Part shown: positions 17,248 through 25,800 of the stretch, piece by piece | Position numbering within the stretch: the first letter of the stretch is position 1 | Layout: each line of letters opens with the position of its first letter | From: a virus | DNA: 26,386 nt | Direction: 5' to 3' (one strand) | IMG/VR virus record: IMGVR_UViG_3300027917_000156 | Span: 1-26,386 of that record | Notes under the pieces: generated by a model | What the model was told of the DNA's origin: nothing | Database searches by the model: none | The model's input: the letters and a program-made list of their open reading frames with translations, nothing else | Program-made: the position numbers and the translations under genes

Positions 17248-18115
17248 AAAGATATTTGTAAGTATTGCTTCCTACAAGGATAGCGATTTGATAAATACAA
17301 TTAATGATTTGTATTATAAAGCAAAAAATCCTAAAAGAGTTTTTGTTGGTCTATTTATACAGGATGCTTTTGACCAGATAAACAAAATAAACATACTGCT
17401 TCACCCTAATAACCACCCTTATTCAAAAAACATAAAAATAAAAAGCATTTCTTTTGAACAAGCAAAAGGATGTGGTTGGGCGAGAAATATAATATTAAAA
17501 GAACTTTATAATAATGAAGAGTATTTTATGTGTGTCGATTCTCATTCTAGATTTTTGAAAGATTGGGATGAAGTATATATTCACAAACATAAAAACGCTC
17601 CCGAGAATGCGGTAATAAGTGTATTCCCTCAATCATTTGAATTTGGTCAATCGTATGAGGAGTATACTAAGAAAAACATTGGGACTATATATACTCCAAA
17701 CGGATTGCCTTGGACTAGTGAATTTAATCAACCACATTGCCAAAGGCATCCAAAGGTATCTTATGAAAAAGTAATGTCTATATCTGGAGGAAATATATTT
17801 GGAGATTATAGGCTACCTAAAGCTATAACTTTAGATGATTACATTTATAAATATAACCAAGAGCAGGAGATATATTCTTTGTTGATTTTTTTATATGGTC
17901 TTGACATTTATGCTATTCCTAAAAATATAGTATGGCATAAATACATTTCAGGAGATTCATATAGAGATATATTTACTCCTGGTAAAATAAAATATGAATT
18001 AGACTTTTTGACAAATTTAAAGTATAAGGAAAAAACCAGGACAGTAAATGAATGGGTTGCTTTAATAAAGGAAGACTGTGAGGCTTGTAAAAAGACGAAG
18101 CAATTAAATTCGTAA
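17240..18115 (+). CDS. Glycosyltransferase resembling Skp1-hydroxyproline GlcNAc-transferase (GT60, Gnt1-like)
   Basis: This 291-residue GT-A-type enzyme is predicted to transfer a sugar, GlcNAc in known relatives, to hydroxyproline or threonine. It starts with KIFVSIASYKDSDLINTIND, the typical opening of this family, with a KRVFVGLFIQD strand after it. The segment FMCVDSHSRFLKDWDE holds the family DSH metal-binding motif (Asp100-Ser-His102), used in place of DXD. A late His233 (VWHKY) fits the second metal ligand, and an acidic EQE stands where relatives often have GEE. Known GT60 members include Dictyostelium Gnt1, which acts on hydroxyproline made by a P4H, and Trypanosoma cruzi enzymes that glycosylate Thr-rich mucins. 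The gene overlaps the radical SAM gene by 8 bp (ATGAATGA). The donor sugar cannot be read from sequence. Confidence 0.82.
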   Translation: MNEKIFVSIASYKDSDLINTINDLYYKAKNPKRVFVGLFIQDAFDQINKINILLHPNNHPYSKNIKIKSISFEQAKGCGWARNIILKELYNNEEYFMCVDSHSRFLKDWDEVYIHKHKNAPENAVISVFPQSFEFGQSYEEYTKKNIGTIYTPNGLPWTSEFNQPHCQRHPKVSYEKVMSISGGNIFGDYRLPKAITLDDYIYKYNQEQEIYSLLIFLYGLDIYAIPKNIVWHKYISGDSYRDIFTPGKIKYELDFLTNLKYKEKTRTVNEWVALIKEDCEACKKTKQLNS

Positions 18116-18120
18116 ATTTG
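18113..18120 (+). promoter_or_regulatory. -7 promoter element overlapping the glycosyltransferase stop codon
   Basis: TAAATTTG matches TAnnTTTG and begins with the stop codon TAA of the glycosyltransferase, 16 nt before the next ATG. The nearest upstream TTG (18085-18087) is 25 bp away, longer than usual. A small inverted repeat (ATTTG-TAA-CAAAT, 18116-18128) overlaps its 3' half. Confidence 0.45.
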
Positions 18121-18136
18121 TAACAAATCTTAGCTG

Positions 18137-19675
18137 ATGGCTTTATATTACAAATTAGATGCGTGTAACCCTGCGCTGGGTCAATGTTATACTAGTGTAA
18201 CCCCTGGTCAAGCAAATCAAAGGTATATTGAGGCTATTAGTGGAGAGTATTATGTTTGGGATAATACAAGCACTACTTCTCCAGGAACAATATGCACTGG
18301 AAGTATACAATTAATTCCCGGACAGTCTGGTTGTTATACACCTACACCCACTCCTACGCCTACGCCTACACCAAGCCCCACTCCTACACCGAGCCCCACT
18401 CCTACGCCGAGCCCCACTCCTACTCCTACTCCTACACCCACTCCTACTCCTACTCCAACGCCTGCCCCAACGCCTGCTCCTGACTATTGTTGGAGTGGAA
18501 CTAATGCAACTACATTTACGTTAGATGGGGTAAATTTGGTTTATACTTTTGGAGGTAATTATGGTGTTTATGGGACTGGTACTGGAATATATGTTCTTAC
18601 GGGAATACCATCTACAGAAGCTATCGCTTTTCATAATTTTGGTAAAACAAGTCTTATTACATACGAAGGAGAATACAGTGCAGGAACAAAGACGGGTCTA
18701 GACGGAAATGTATATGAATATTTTTATGGAGATGTAACTGTAACAATTACAGGAGATTACGGCGTTATCAGTTATGAATCATATAATAGCGGTTATTTAG
18801 GTGGAGAAAATAATTTGGTTTTTAATACTGGAGTTTGTGTTAGTTTACAGCCCCCAATCATACCTCCGCAGGGAGACCCTGATACTCAATACACACTAAG
18901 TTATAGTCAAGGTGTTCAGGGATGGCCATCGTTTTATTCTTATTTCCCAGACTGGATGATAGGGATGAATAATTATTTTTACTCTTTTAAAGGAGGTAAT
19001 TTATACAGACATAATACAAATGAAGTTAGAAACAACTATTATGGTGTTCAATATAATTCTACTATTACGAGTGTATTTAATGAGCAACCATTAGAAAATA
19101 AACTATTTAAAACCATAGCGCTTCAATCTGATTCCTCATGGTCTTTAGAATTAGATAGTGACATTCAAAGCGGAGCAAGTATTGATGATACTTGGTTTGA
19201 AAAGAAAGAAGGAGTTTGGTTTGCTTACATTAGAAATAATGGAACTGTACCTGCTGGAGTTTCTGAGTATGATATGCGTTCTGTAAGTGGTATTGGACAA
19301 AGTACATCAGTAAATATAGCTGGATTAGCTACAACAATAAATTTTGATGCTGGAATATCTATAGGAAGTGAAATAAGTGTTGGTGATATGGTTTATTTTG
19401 CGCCACCTCCATATACTTCCATAGAACTTGCTGGACAGGTAAGTAGTATAAACATAAATCTACAGAGCGGAATTAATAATATTGTTATATTTAATGGCGT
19501 AACTGGAGCGGTAACTATACCAATTCAAAACGCCTATATAATGTATATTAAAAATCAGCAGGCAGAGTCTAATGGATTGTTAGGACACTACTGCTTATTT
19601 ACAGCAACAAATGATGATACTACCCCTACGGAGTTACTGGCTATACAGTCGGAAGTAATGAAAAGCTATCCGTAA
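18137..19675 (+). CDS. Modular tail protein with Thr-Pro linker and C-terminal virion domain
   Basis: This 512-residue protein begins with a small module (1-67) containing [19 protein letters not shown] and ending GQSGCY, similar in pattern to the last module of the 319-residue tail protein (ending GQTGCP). A 48-residue linker of 24 Xaa-Pro pairs follows (68-115). Residues 116-235 form a Gly/Tyr-rich beta module. From about 250 the domain with [38 protein letters not shown] and [13 protein letters not shown] resembles a segment I associate with marine phage structural proteins. Residues ~390-480 hold a beta module ([12 protein letters not shown]). No signal peptide is present. It lies directly after the modification cassette, so the cassette is bracketed by Thr-Pro-bearing tail genes. 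The likely role is tail fibre or baseplate-like appendage. Confidence 0.72.
   Translation: MALYYKLDACNPALGQCYTSVTPGQANQRYIEAISGEYYVWDNTSTTSPGTICTGSIQLIPGQSGCYTPTPTPTPTPTPSPTPTPSPTPTPSPTPTPTPTPTPTPTPTPAPTPAPDYCWSGTNATTFTLDGVNLVYTFGGNYGVYGTGTGIYVLTGIPSTEAIAFHNFGKTSLITYEGEYSAGTKTGLDGNVYEYFYGDVTVTITGDYGVISYESYNSGYLGGENNLVFNTGVCVSLQPPIIPPQGDPDTQYTLSYSQGVQGWPSFYSYFPDWMIGMNNYFYSFKGGNLYRHNTNEVRNNYYGVQYNSTITSVFNEQPLENKLFKTIALQSDSSWSLELDSDIQSGASIDDTWFEKKEGVWFAYIRNNGTVPAGVSEYDMRSVSGIGQSTSVNIAGLATTINFDAGISIGSEISVGDMVYFAPPPYTSIELAGQVSSININLQSGINNIVIFNGVTGAVTIPIQNAYIMYIKNQQAESNGLLGHYCLFTATNDDTTPTELLAIQSEVMKSYP
18338..18481 (+). repeat. Thr-Pro/Ser-Pro/Ala-Pro linker repeat (24 dipeptides)
   Basis: Twenty-four Xaa-Pro pairs: mostly Thr-Pro, with three Ser-Pro at 18-bp spacing (AGCCCC at 18374, 18392 and 18410) and two Ala-Pro near the 3' end. 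The Ser spacing differs from that in the upstream gene (24 bp), so the two arrays expanded separately. Confidence 0.92.
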
Positions 19676-19681
19676 AATTAG

Positions 19682-19689
19682 TATCTTTG
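19682..19689 (+). promoter_or_regulatory. -7 promoter-like element before the GNAT gene
   Basis: TATCTTTG matches TAnnTTTG and ends only 7 nt before the ATG, so transcription from it would be nearly or fully leaderless. No -33 TTG is visible. It could be a chance match in AT-rich DNA. Confidence 0.4.
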
Positions 19690-19696
19690 TAATTAA

Positions 19697-20107
19697 ATGA
19701 AATTAAATTCAAGACCACTCGAAGAGTCTGACTATGAGCAGATTTTGGTCGGATGGTGGAAAGACTGGAAATGGGAACCTCCATTAAAAGATTTCCTGCC
19801 AGACGATGGTAAAAGTGGTATAATTATTTATGATGATAATACGCCTGTTTGTGCAGGTTTTATTTATATGACAAACTCAAAAGTAGCCTGGGTAGATTGG
19901 ATTATATCTAATAAACAGTACACCAATAAAGAAGGAAGGAAGTCAGCTTTGTCTTTATTAATAGAGACATTAACACATATTGCACAAATTTCAGGTAATA
20001 AGTTTGCGTATGCCCTTATAAAGCATGATGGCCTTATAAAAACATACGAATCCTTAGGTTATATACAAGGGGACAGTTACAACAAAGAAATGATAAAAGT
20101 ATTATAA
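19697..20107 (+). CDS. GNAT-family acetyltransferase-like protein
   Basis: This 136-residue protein has the layout of a small GNAT N-acetyltransferase, which moves an acetyl group from acetyl-CoA to an amine. It opens with a beta-alpha unit (SRPLEESDYEQILVGWWKDW) and continues with strands containing CAGFIYMTNSKVAWVDWIIS. A helix near NKEGRKSALSLLIETLTHIA stands where the acetyl-CoA-binding helix is expected. The C-terminal KTYESLGYIQGDSYNKEMIK fits the typical last GNAT helix and strand. The canonical Q/R-x-x-G-x-G/A loop is not clear; NKEGRKSA takes its place. It follows the Thr-Pro tail gene and is one base from the next virion gene. The substrate is unknown. It might acetylate a virion protein, a sugar added by the upstream cassette, or a host target. 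Confidence 0.7.
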   Translation: MKLNSRPLEESDYEQILVGWWKDWKWEPPLKDFLPDDGKSGIIIYDDNTPVCAGFIYMTNSKVAWVDWIISNKQYTNKEGRKSALSLLIETLTHIAQISGNKFAYALIKHDGLIKTYESLGYIQGDSYNKEMIKVL

Positions 20108-20108
20108 T

Positions 20109-20885
20109 ATGGCAGCATTTACTACAATTGCAACAGCAGCAGGTTTAGCCGCAACAGCCGCAACAACAGGAGCTTCGTTTGCACAAGCCAGTAAGCAAAA
20201 AAAGATGCAGCAAAAAGCAGAGCGAGAAGCTGAAATAGCTTTAGCTGAAGCAAAACAAAAGTTAGACGTAAATTACTACAAAGGTCTTTCTTTACAAAAA
20301 GAACCTTTTGAGAGAGCAAGAGAAGCAATTTTATCTTCACAACAACAAGCCCTACAAGCTGCTCAAGAGGCTGAAACTAGAGGGGTGGCCGCAACAGCTG
20401 GAAGAGCTATAATGGCTGGGCAAGAAGCTCAGAGAGGTATTGCAATGACTCAAGCCGAAAAATTGCAACAGTTAGAACAATTAGCTGCCGCAGAAGAATC
20501 AAGAATAGCTGGGCTTCAAGGAGGTATTTTATTAGAAGAAGCGGCGGGAGCTCAATTAGCTGCTAGAGATGCAGAAGAAAGAAGACAGTTAGCCTCTCAA
20601 CAAGCGATGGCTGGAGTTGGAAATTTAATTAAACAGGGAGCGGCCTTAGCTCCATTGTTTGGTGCAGCTGATAAAGGTGCTTTTGACCCAACAAAAGCTA
20701 CTTTTTTGGAAACACAGCAAACGTTTAATCCAACGTTAGAGTCTATGCAAACCACAATAGGTCCTGATGGTAGAATTAGCCCAGGTGTTGTTATGCCCAC
20801 AGCCAGCTGGATGTCTTCGGTAGGAGCAATGCCATTGCAATCAGCTCCAGTACAAGCTAATCCATTTATAATCCCTGGTTTATAA
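20109..20885 (+). CDS. Putative internal virion protein (T7 gp14-like)
   Basis: This 258-residue protein is Ala/Gln/Glu-rich. It starts with a short Ala/Thr hydrophobic helix (TIATAAGLAATAATTGASFA), then turns basic and forms a long coiled coil (about 25-170) with runs such as KMQQKAEREAEIALAEAKQK. The C-terminal ~80 residues are Pro/Gly-rich and less ordered (PGVVMPTASWMSSVG). A single N-terminal hydrophobic helix followed by an Ala-rich coiled coil is the layout of T7 gp14, an ejected protein that lines the outer-membrane channel. It sits as the first of three internal-type genes, just as gp14 precedes gp15 and gp16. The similarity is in architecture and order, not in a diagnostic motif. 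Confidence 0.6.
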   Translation: MAAFTTIATAAGLAATAATTGASFAQASKQKKMQQKAEREAEIALAEAKQKLDVNYYKGLSLQKEPFERAREAILSSQQQALQAAQEAETRGVAATAGRAIMAGQEAQRGIAMTQAEKLQQLEQLAAAEESRIAGLQGGILLEEAAGAQLAARDAEERRQLASQQAMAGVGNLIKQGAALAPLFGAADKGAFDPTKATFLETQQTFNPTLESMQTTIGPDGRISPGVVMPTASWMSSVGAMPLQSAPVQANPFIIPGL

Positions 20886-20886
20886 T

Positions 20887-22887
20887 ATGGCTACTTATTA
20901 TAAATATGCAGAACGAAATGCGGCCAATCAGGTAGATTGGTCTGCCATAGGTAAGTCTATATCTGATACTTTAACTGAGGAGGTAAAAAGAAGAGAAAAG
21001 GCAAAGCAAGATATAGAAAATGCCACTAATGAATATGCTGAGACATTGGCTAATGCGCCAATGGGTGAATCAAGAGATTTTAATGAATGGACATTAGACT
21101 TTGCCAACAACGCTCAGGAGTTTAGATTGATGCAAGATAGAATGCTTCGAAGTGGAAGAATGAAACTTCGAGATTATAATATGGGCAGACAAAATCTAAA
21201 GTCTGGTACAGAACAAGCATTTAATTTAGCTAAAGAATATAATGCTGAATACGCTGAAAAAATGAAGCGTATGCAAGATGGACAATCTCAAGACCTTGAA
21301 GGGTTTTTAATGGGAACAGCAGAAGGTTTTTCAAACTTCACAAAATCTGGATTATACATAGACCCAACTACAGGGAAAGTTGCTATTGCTAACAAAGTTC
21401 AAAAGACATTACCTGATGGAACTGTGGTATATGAAATGAGTCAAAATCCAAACGATTTTACCTCTATCAATAGTCTTAGAAATAGAATAACATCTAAATA
21501 CAATAAGTTTGATGTTTCTAAAAGTTTACAACCAGGTGTATCTGATTTAGGAAAACGCATTGAAGTTATAATGAAAGGTGGTGTGAAGACTAGAGAAGAT
21601 GCAAAACAAACTCCTGGTTACACTACAGCAAGAGACACTTTTATAGATTCATTTGTAGAAACCAATCCAGACAATCTCACTTCTATTTTAACAGATACAT
21701 TAACTCAAGTAGTTCGAAATGGACAGGCTACTGGAGAAAGCTTTGAATTTACATTTGACCCAGAACAAGCTAAGTCTTCAGATAAATATATTCTTCTTAG
21801 AGAGAATCCTCAAACTGGGAGAGTTGAGGGTGACTTTACCACAGCTAATGGTAAGAAACAAAAAGAGATGGCAAAGGAGTTTCTTAAAACCAAGTTTGAT
21901 ACTATGGTTGACTTTGAAGAAACTGCTCGGCAAGAGTTTGCGCCTCCAAGACCAACGGCTTATGATGAAAGAAGTAGAGACCAGGCAGCTATAGATGCTC
22001 AAAATACTACTGCTTGGGGTCAACTTTATTATGGAACTCCAGATGAGCAGCAGCAAGGAGCAAATAGATTGCTTGCGTCTCCAATAGCCAGAAGAGAAGA
22101 CTTAGTAGATATTGATGTTAGAACTGAACCAGGTAAGGTTATTCTGAGATATAAGGATTCTACAAAAGACAGAAAGATAGATGTGCTTGATGATGCTGGA
22201 AATCCAATTTCCTATTCCGATTTTATGTCATTAGGAAATGAACTACATGGCGTTGACGATTATGGTAAGGCGGTTCAGTTAAGCGGAAGGTCTGAGGCAA
22301 CTTATAATATAGATAGAAAAGGAAGAGCCACAAGAGCAGGTAAAGCAAATTTATATAGCGACCCAGAGACTATAGTTGCTTTTAAAGGGGAAAAAAGGGT
22401 TCCTAAAGATATAATTGAAAAAGATATTTCTAGTGAGATAGACGAAGATACTATTAAAACAGTATCTGATGTTTTTAGTCTTCTTGATTTGCCTAAACCA
22501 AGGATTCAAGTTGGTGAAGGAAAGCCTTACTTTGAATACAAAACTATCGGGAGACAAACTACTCGAATACCATTAGAGGGTAAAGAAAAATCTTTAGAAA
22601 TAACATTTCCTGGAGTATCGACTATAAATATACCTGAAGGAGAAGACTTTCAAGATATATTAGATAAAATAATAGAGAATTTAGACACTTCTTTTAAATC
22701 TAATACAGAAGTTTCTGTTGATGAAATAAAAGCAGCTTTTCCTACGCCAGAAATGTTTGAAAATTATAATCCTGGGTTTACAACAGAAGCTACAACAGGA
22801 GCTACAAAGAAAAGAAGTATTGCTCAAATTATGAAAGAAGATGGGGTAACTCAATCGGAGGCGTTAAAAATATTTAAAGCACAGTAG
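20887..22887 (+). CDS. Putative internal virion / ejection protein
   Basis: This 666-residue protein has no signal peptide or membrane segment. The N-terminal ~140 residues are charged and helical (SISDTLTEEVKRREKAKQDI; QEFRLMQDRMLRSGRMKLRD). A mixed middle follows with several DPTTG- and DPEQ-type turns. The C-terminal half is predicted beta-rich, with Lys/Asp-rich strands (EPGKVILRYKDSTKDRKIDV). It ends in a short helix (SIAQIMKEDGVTQSEALKIF). It lies one base after the gp14-like gene, and its stop abuts the next start, so the three are co-translated. By position it corresponds to T7 gp15 (about 747 residues), but no direct match is claimed. I do not recognise an enzyme domain. Confidence 0.6.
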   Translation: MATYYKYAERNAANQVDWSAIGKSISDTLTEEVKRREKAKQDIENATNEYAETLANAPMGESRDFNEWTLDFANNAQEFRLMQDRMLRSGRMKLRDYNMGRQNLKSGTEQAFNLAKEYNAEYAEKMKRMQDGQSQDLEGFLMGTAEGFSNFTKSGLYIDPTTGKVAIANKVQKTLPDGTVVYEMSQNPNDFTSINSLRNRITSKYNKFDVSKSLQPGVSDLGKRIEVIMKGGVKTREDAKQTPGYTTARDTFIDSFVETNPDNLTSILTDTLTQVVRNGQATGESFEFTFDPEQAKSSDKYILLRENPQTGRVEGDFTTANGKKQKEMAKEFLKTKFDTMVDFEETARQEFAPPRPTAYDERSRDQAAIDAQNTTAWGQLYYGTPDEQQQGANRLLASPIARREDLVDIDVRTEPGKVILRYKDSTKDRKIDVLDDAGNPISYSDFMSLGNELHGVDDYGKAVQLSGRSEATYNIDRKGRATRAGKANLYSDPETIVAFKGEKRVPKDIIEKDISSEIDEDTIKTVSDVFSLLDLPKPRIQVGEGKPYFEYKTIGRQTTRIPLEGKEKSLEITFPGVSTINIPEGEDFQDILDKIIENLDTSFKSNTEVSVDEIKAAFPTPEMFENYNPGFTTEATTGATKKRSIAQIMKEDGVTQSEALKIFKAQ

Positions 22888-25800
22888 ATGTTTGAAATAG
22901 AAGAATTGTTTGATTTAACAATTGAGGGAGCTTTTGAAAGTCCTGAAGATTTTAATGCTTTTGCTTCTCAAGCAACGCCCGAAGAATTATTTTCTGTAAT
23001 GGTGGAGGGGGCTTTTGAAAGCCCTGAAGAACTATTAGCGTCTTTTAAAAAAAAAGACGAGACCGATATGGATTCCGTATCGGGGGCTGGTTTTTCGGTT
23101 TTACCCGCTGGAGAGAAGGACACTTGGCTTGAGCGAACTTTTGGTAAGACCCATGTAACAGATTTTTTCGGAGATATGTATCGTTCAATGCAACAAGGTT
23201 TGGCTCAAGGGGCTACTGTGGATGATGCATTAAAACTTTTTTACTCAGGAAAGGATGTAGATGAGGAAGATGTAAGAGACTATATTTCTGCCGTTCAGAA
23301 CATGGAAGGCTTTCAGCCTTCAGATGAGATGAAGGAGTTTGATGAAATCTACCAAAAAGAAGGCGGTGGTATAATGGGGTTTCTTAAAGGGGTATATAAA
23401 AATCCAACTGTAATTCCACAAATTTTTACATCCTCTATGTTTGCTATGGCAAACAAAGGCTCTCTCGCCACTGGTCTCGGTACTGGGGCAGCAGCGGGAT
23501 TAGCTACTGGAGGTATTGGCGCTATACCTGGAGCTATCTTTGGTTTATCAGGAGCGCTAGAAACAGGTGTATCTTTTACTGAGTTCTTAAAAGAAGAACT
23601 TGGAGACAAAGCTTTTACTGAGGAAAATATTAAAGAAGTATTAGAAGACCAAGGCGCTTTAAACAAGATAAGAAGAAGAGCGGGAGCTAGGGGTATATCT
23701 ATCGCTAGTATTGATGCTTTAACAGCTGGTGTGGCCAGTAAGGTTGGTGCAAGTGTAGCTAAGACCGCGGGTAAAGCAGCTGCTGGCGCAACTAGAGGTG
23801 TAGTTGAAGCAGTTGGTGGAGGAGTTGGAGAGGTGGCTGGTAGAGGATTGGCTGGTCAAGAAATGGATGTTGCTGAAATAGGCTTTGAAGCAATAGGAGG
23901 AACGGCAACCGCTCCAGTTACTATCATAGGTAGAGTTGCTGAGACTGGAATGGCTTACTATAAACTTCCTAAATATAAGATACGCAATGTAGATGTTACC
24001 AAGGAGGAGTTTATAAAAGAGATTGAGTCAGCTACTCCAGAGGAAATACTTTCAATGGATACGAGTGTAAAAAACGATGAAGAGGTATCTGGTATTATGA
24101 ATAAGGCTTGGAAAGATGCTACTATAATCAAGCAGACCACAGAAGTATTACCCGGTATAAACGAAGAAGAGCTCGCTGAAATAGTTGAGCTTACTAAAAG
24201 AAAAGAGCTATTAGAAGCAAATGGAGGTGAAGTTGCAAAAGCAGAACTACCTCAAGTTAATAACCGTATAAAAGAAATAACAAATGCCGTTCGTGAGCGA
24301 AGCACAAAGACGCCACCTGTACCTGACCAACCCAAAGTTGGCGAAGAGGTGGGAGAAAGAGACACCGCCGGGGAAGTTGCCGGGGAAGTTGCACCCGAAG
24401 AAGGGGTTGAAGTTACCGAAGTTTCAAAAGAAGAGGCTCTCAAGCCTACTAAAGAGAAGGGGATTGAGCCAGCAGTAGAGGAAAGATTTGAAACTAAAAG
24501 AGTAAAAATTACTCAGCCTTTTACCATTGGTCAAACAGAAGTTGTTCTTAATGAAGACGGAACTATAAAAAGTGCAACAAGAAAAGGTCAGCCTGTTTCT
24601 GGTAAAGCTTTAAATAAAATAGAAAAAATAATACTAAGAGATGTTATAGATATTGATGCAGGGGAAAAAGCACCTGTCAGAGCTGATATAACAGAGGAAA
24701 ATATAGACCAATACATTGCGGATGAAAGTAATAATATTAGAGAGATAGCTTTTTCTATTCAAAACCAAAGGGGGAAATCGAAAAGCAGAGAGCAAATAAT
24801 ACAGGAGGCTAAAGACGCTACTAAGCTAAGCGCTTTAGAACAATCATATTTTACCTTAAAAGACCTATCTAAATATTATGACGCTCGTATATTAAAAGAA
24901 ACAGACGTTGCTCCTGGTAAGGATTTGCGAAGAGACAGAGGGGTTTCAAAGAATATAAAAAGATATTGGGTTCTTCCTGAAACTGATAAATTTGGAAGAA
25001 AAACGATAGGCATAAGTGATTTTGCAAAAACAGCAGAAGAGCTTGGTTTAACTCCAGACCAGTTAGTTGATATAATTGTTCAATTCCCTACAAGAAATGT
25101 ATTAAAACCAACAACAGGAGAGGTGGTAGATTTAGGGCCTTCATCAACTTTGATGGATTTAGAAAATAAATTTACAGAGATAACAAAAATAAAACCATCT
25201 AAAAATATTATAGATTTTATTTTGTCTACCGATGTAGACGCTATACCTGTAGATTTACTCAAGTCTTTAGAGCAAGAACAACTTCAGCGTGAAGCTGCTG
25301 AACCTGGTCTGTTTGGCAAAAAGAAAGGACCTGCTGCTGAAAAGATAGTGGCAGAACCCAAGAAAGAGATTACGGTTGACGAAGCCAAAGCTCTTAAAGA
25401 CCAGATAAAACTAGAGGTAAGGGCGGCAAGAGAGGCTAAAGCAGACCAAACGCAAAGAAGAAAAGCATTATCCTCAGCCATAACAAATCTAATTGGTCAA
25501 GGTCTTATAGATACGAATAAGGCAAAGCAGCTGATAAAACAAATATCTAATGTAGACCTTAATAAAGCAATAAATGTAGAGCGTGTATTGGCGTATGTAG
25601 AAAAAACACTTAAAGAGGCTGACTACGCTGCTAAGCTAAATGAAGCTGAAGCTTTAAGAAAAAAAATAAAGAAGCTTTCGAAGAATAAAAATATTGAGGT
25701 TAGCTCTACTGAAGCCGCTGAAAACTTTACGGCTATTGACCCGGTGTTTGTTGAAGATATAAATACATATATAGAACAAGCCAATAAAGTAAAAGATGGC

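Noticed and set aside
20101-20112. TATAAT-like boxes just before the ATGs at 20109 and 20887
   Set aside because: They arise from the preceding stop codon plus ATG (TAATATG), have no -35 partner, and the likely host does not use the TATAAT-type box.
23047-23055. Run of nine A's as a programmed frameshift or slippage site
   Set aside because: The zero frame stays open for more than 1100 codons; the -1 frame stops within about 40 codons and encodes nothing recognisable.
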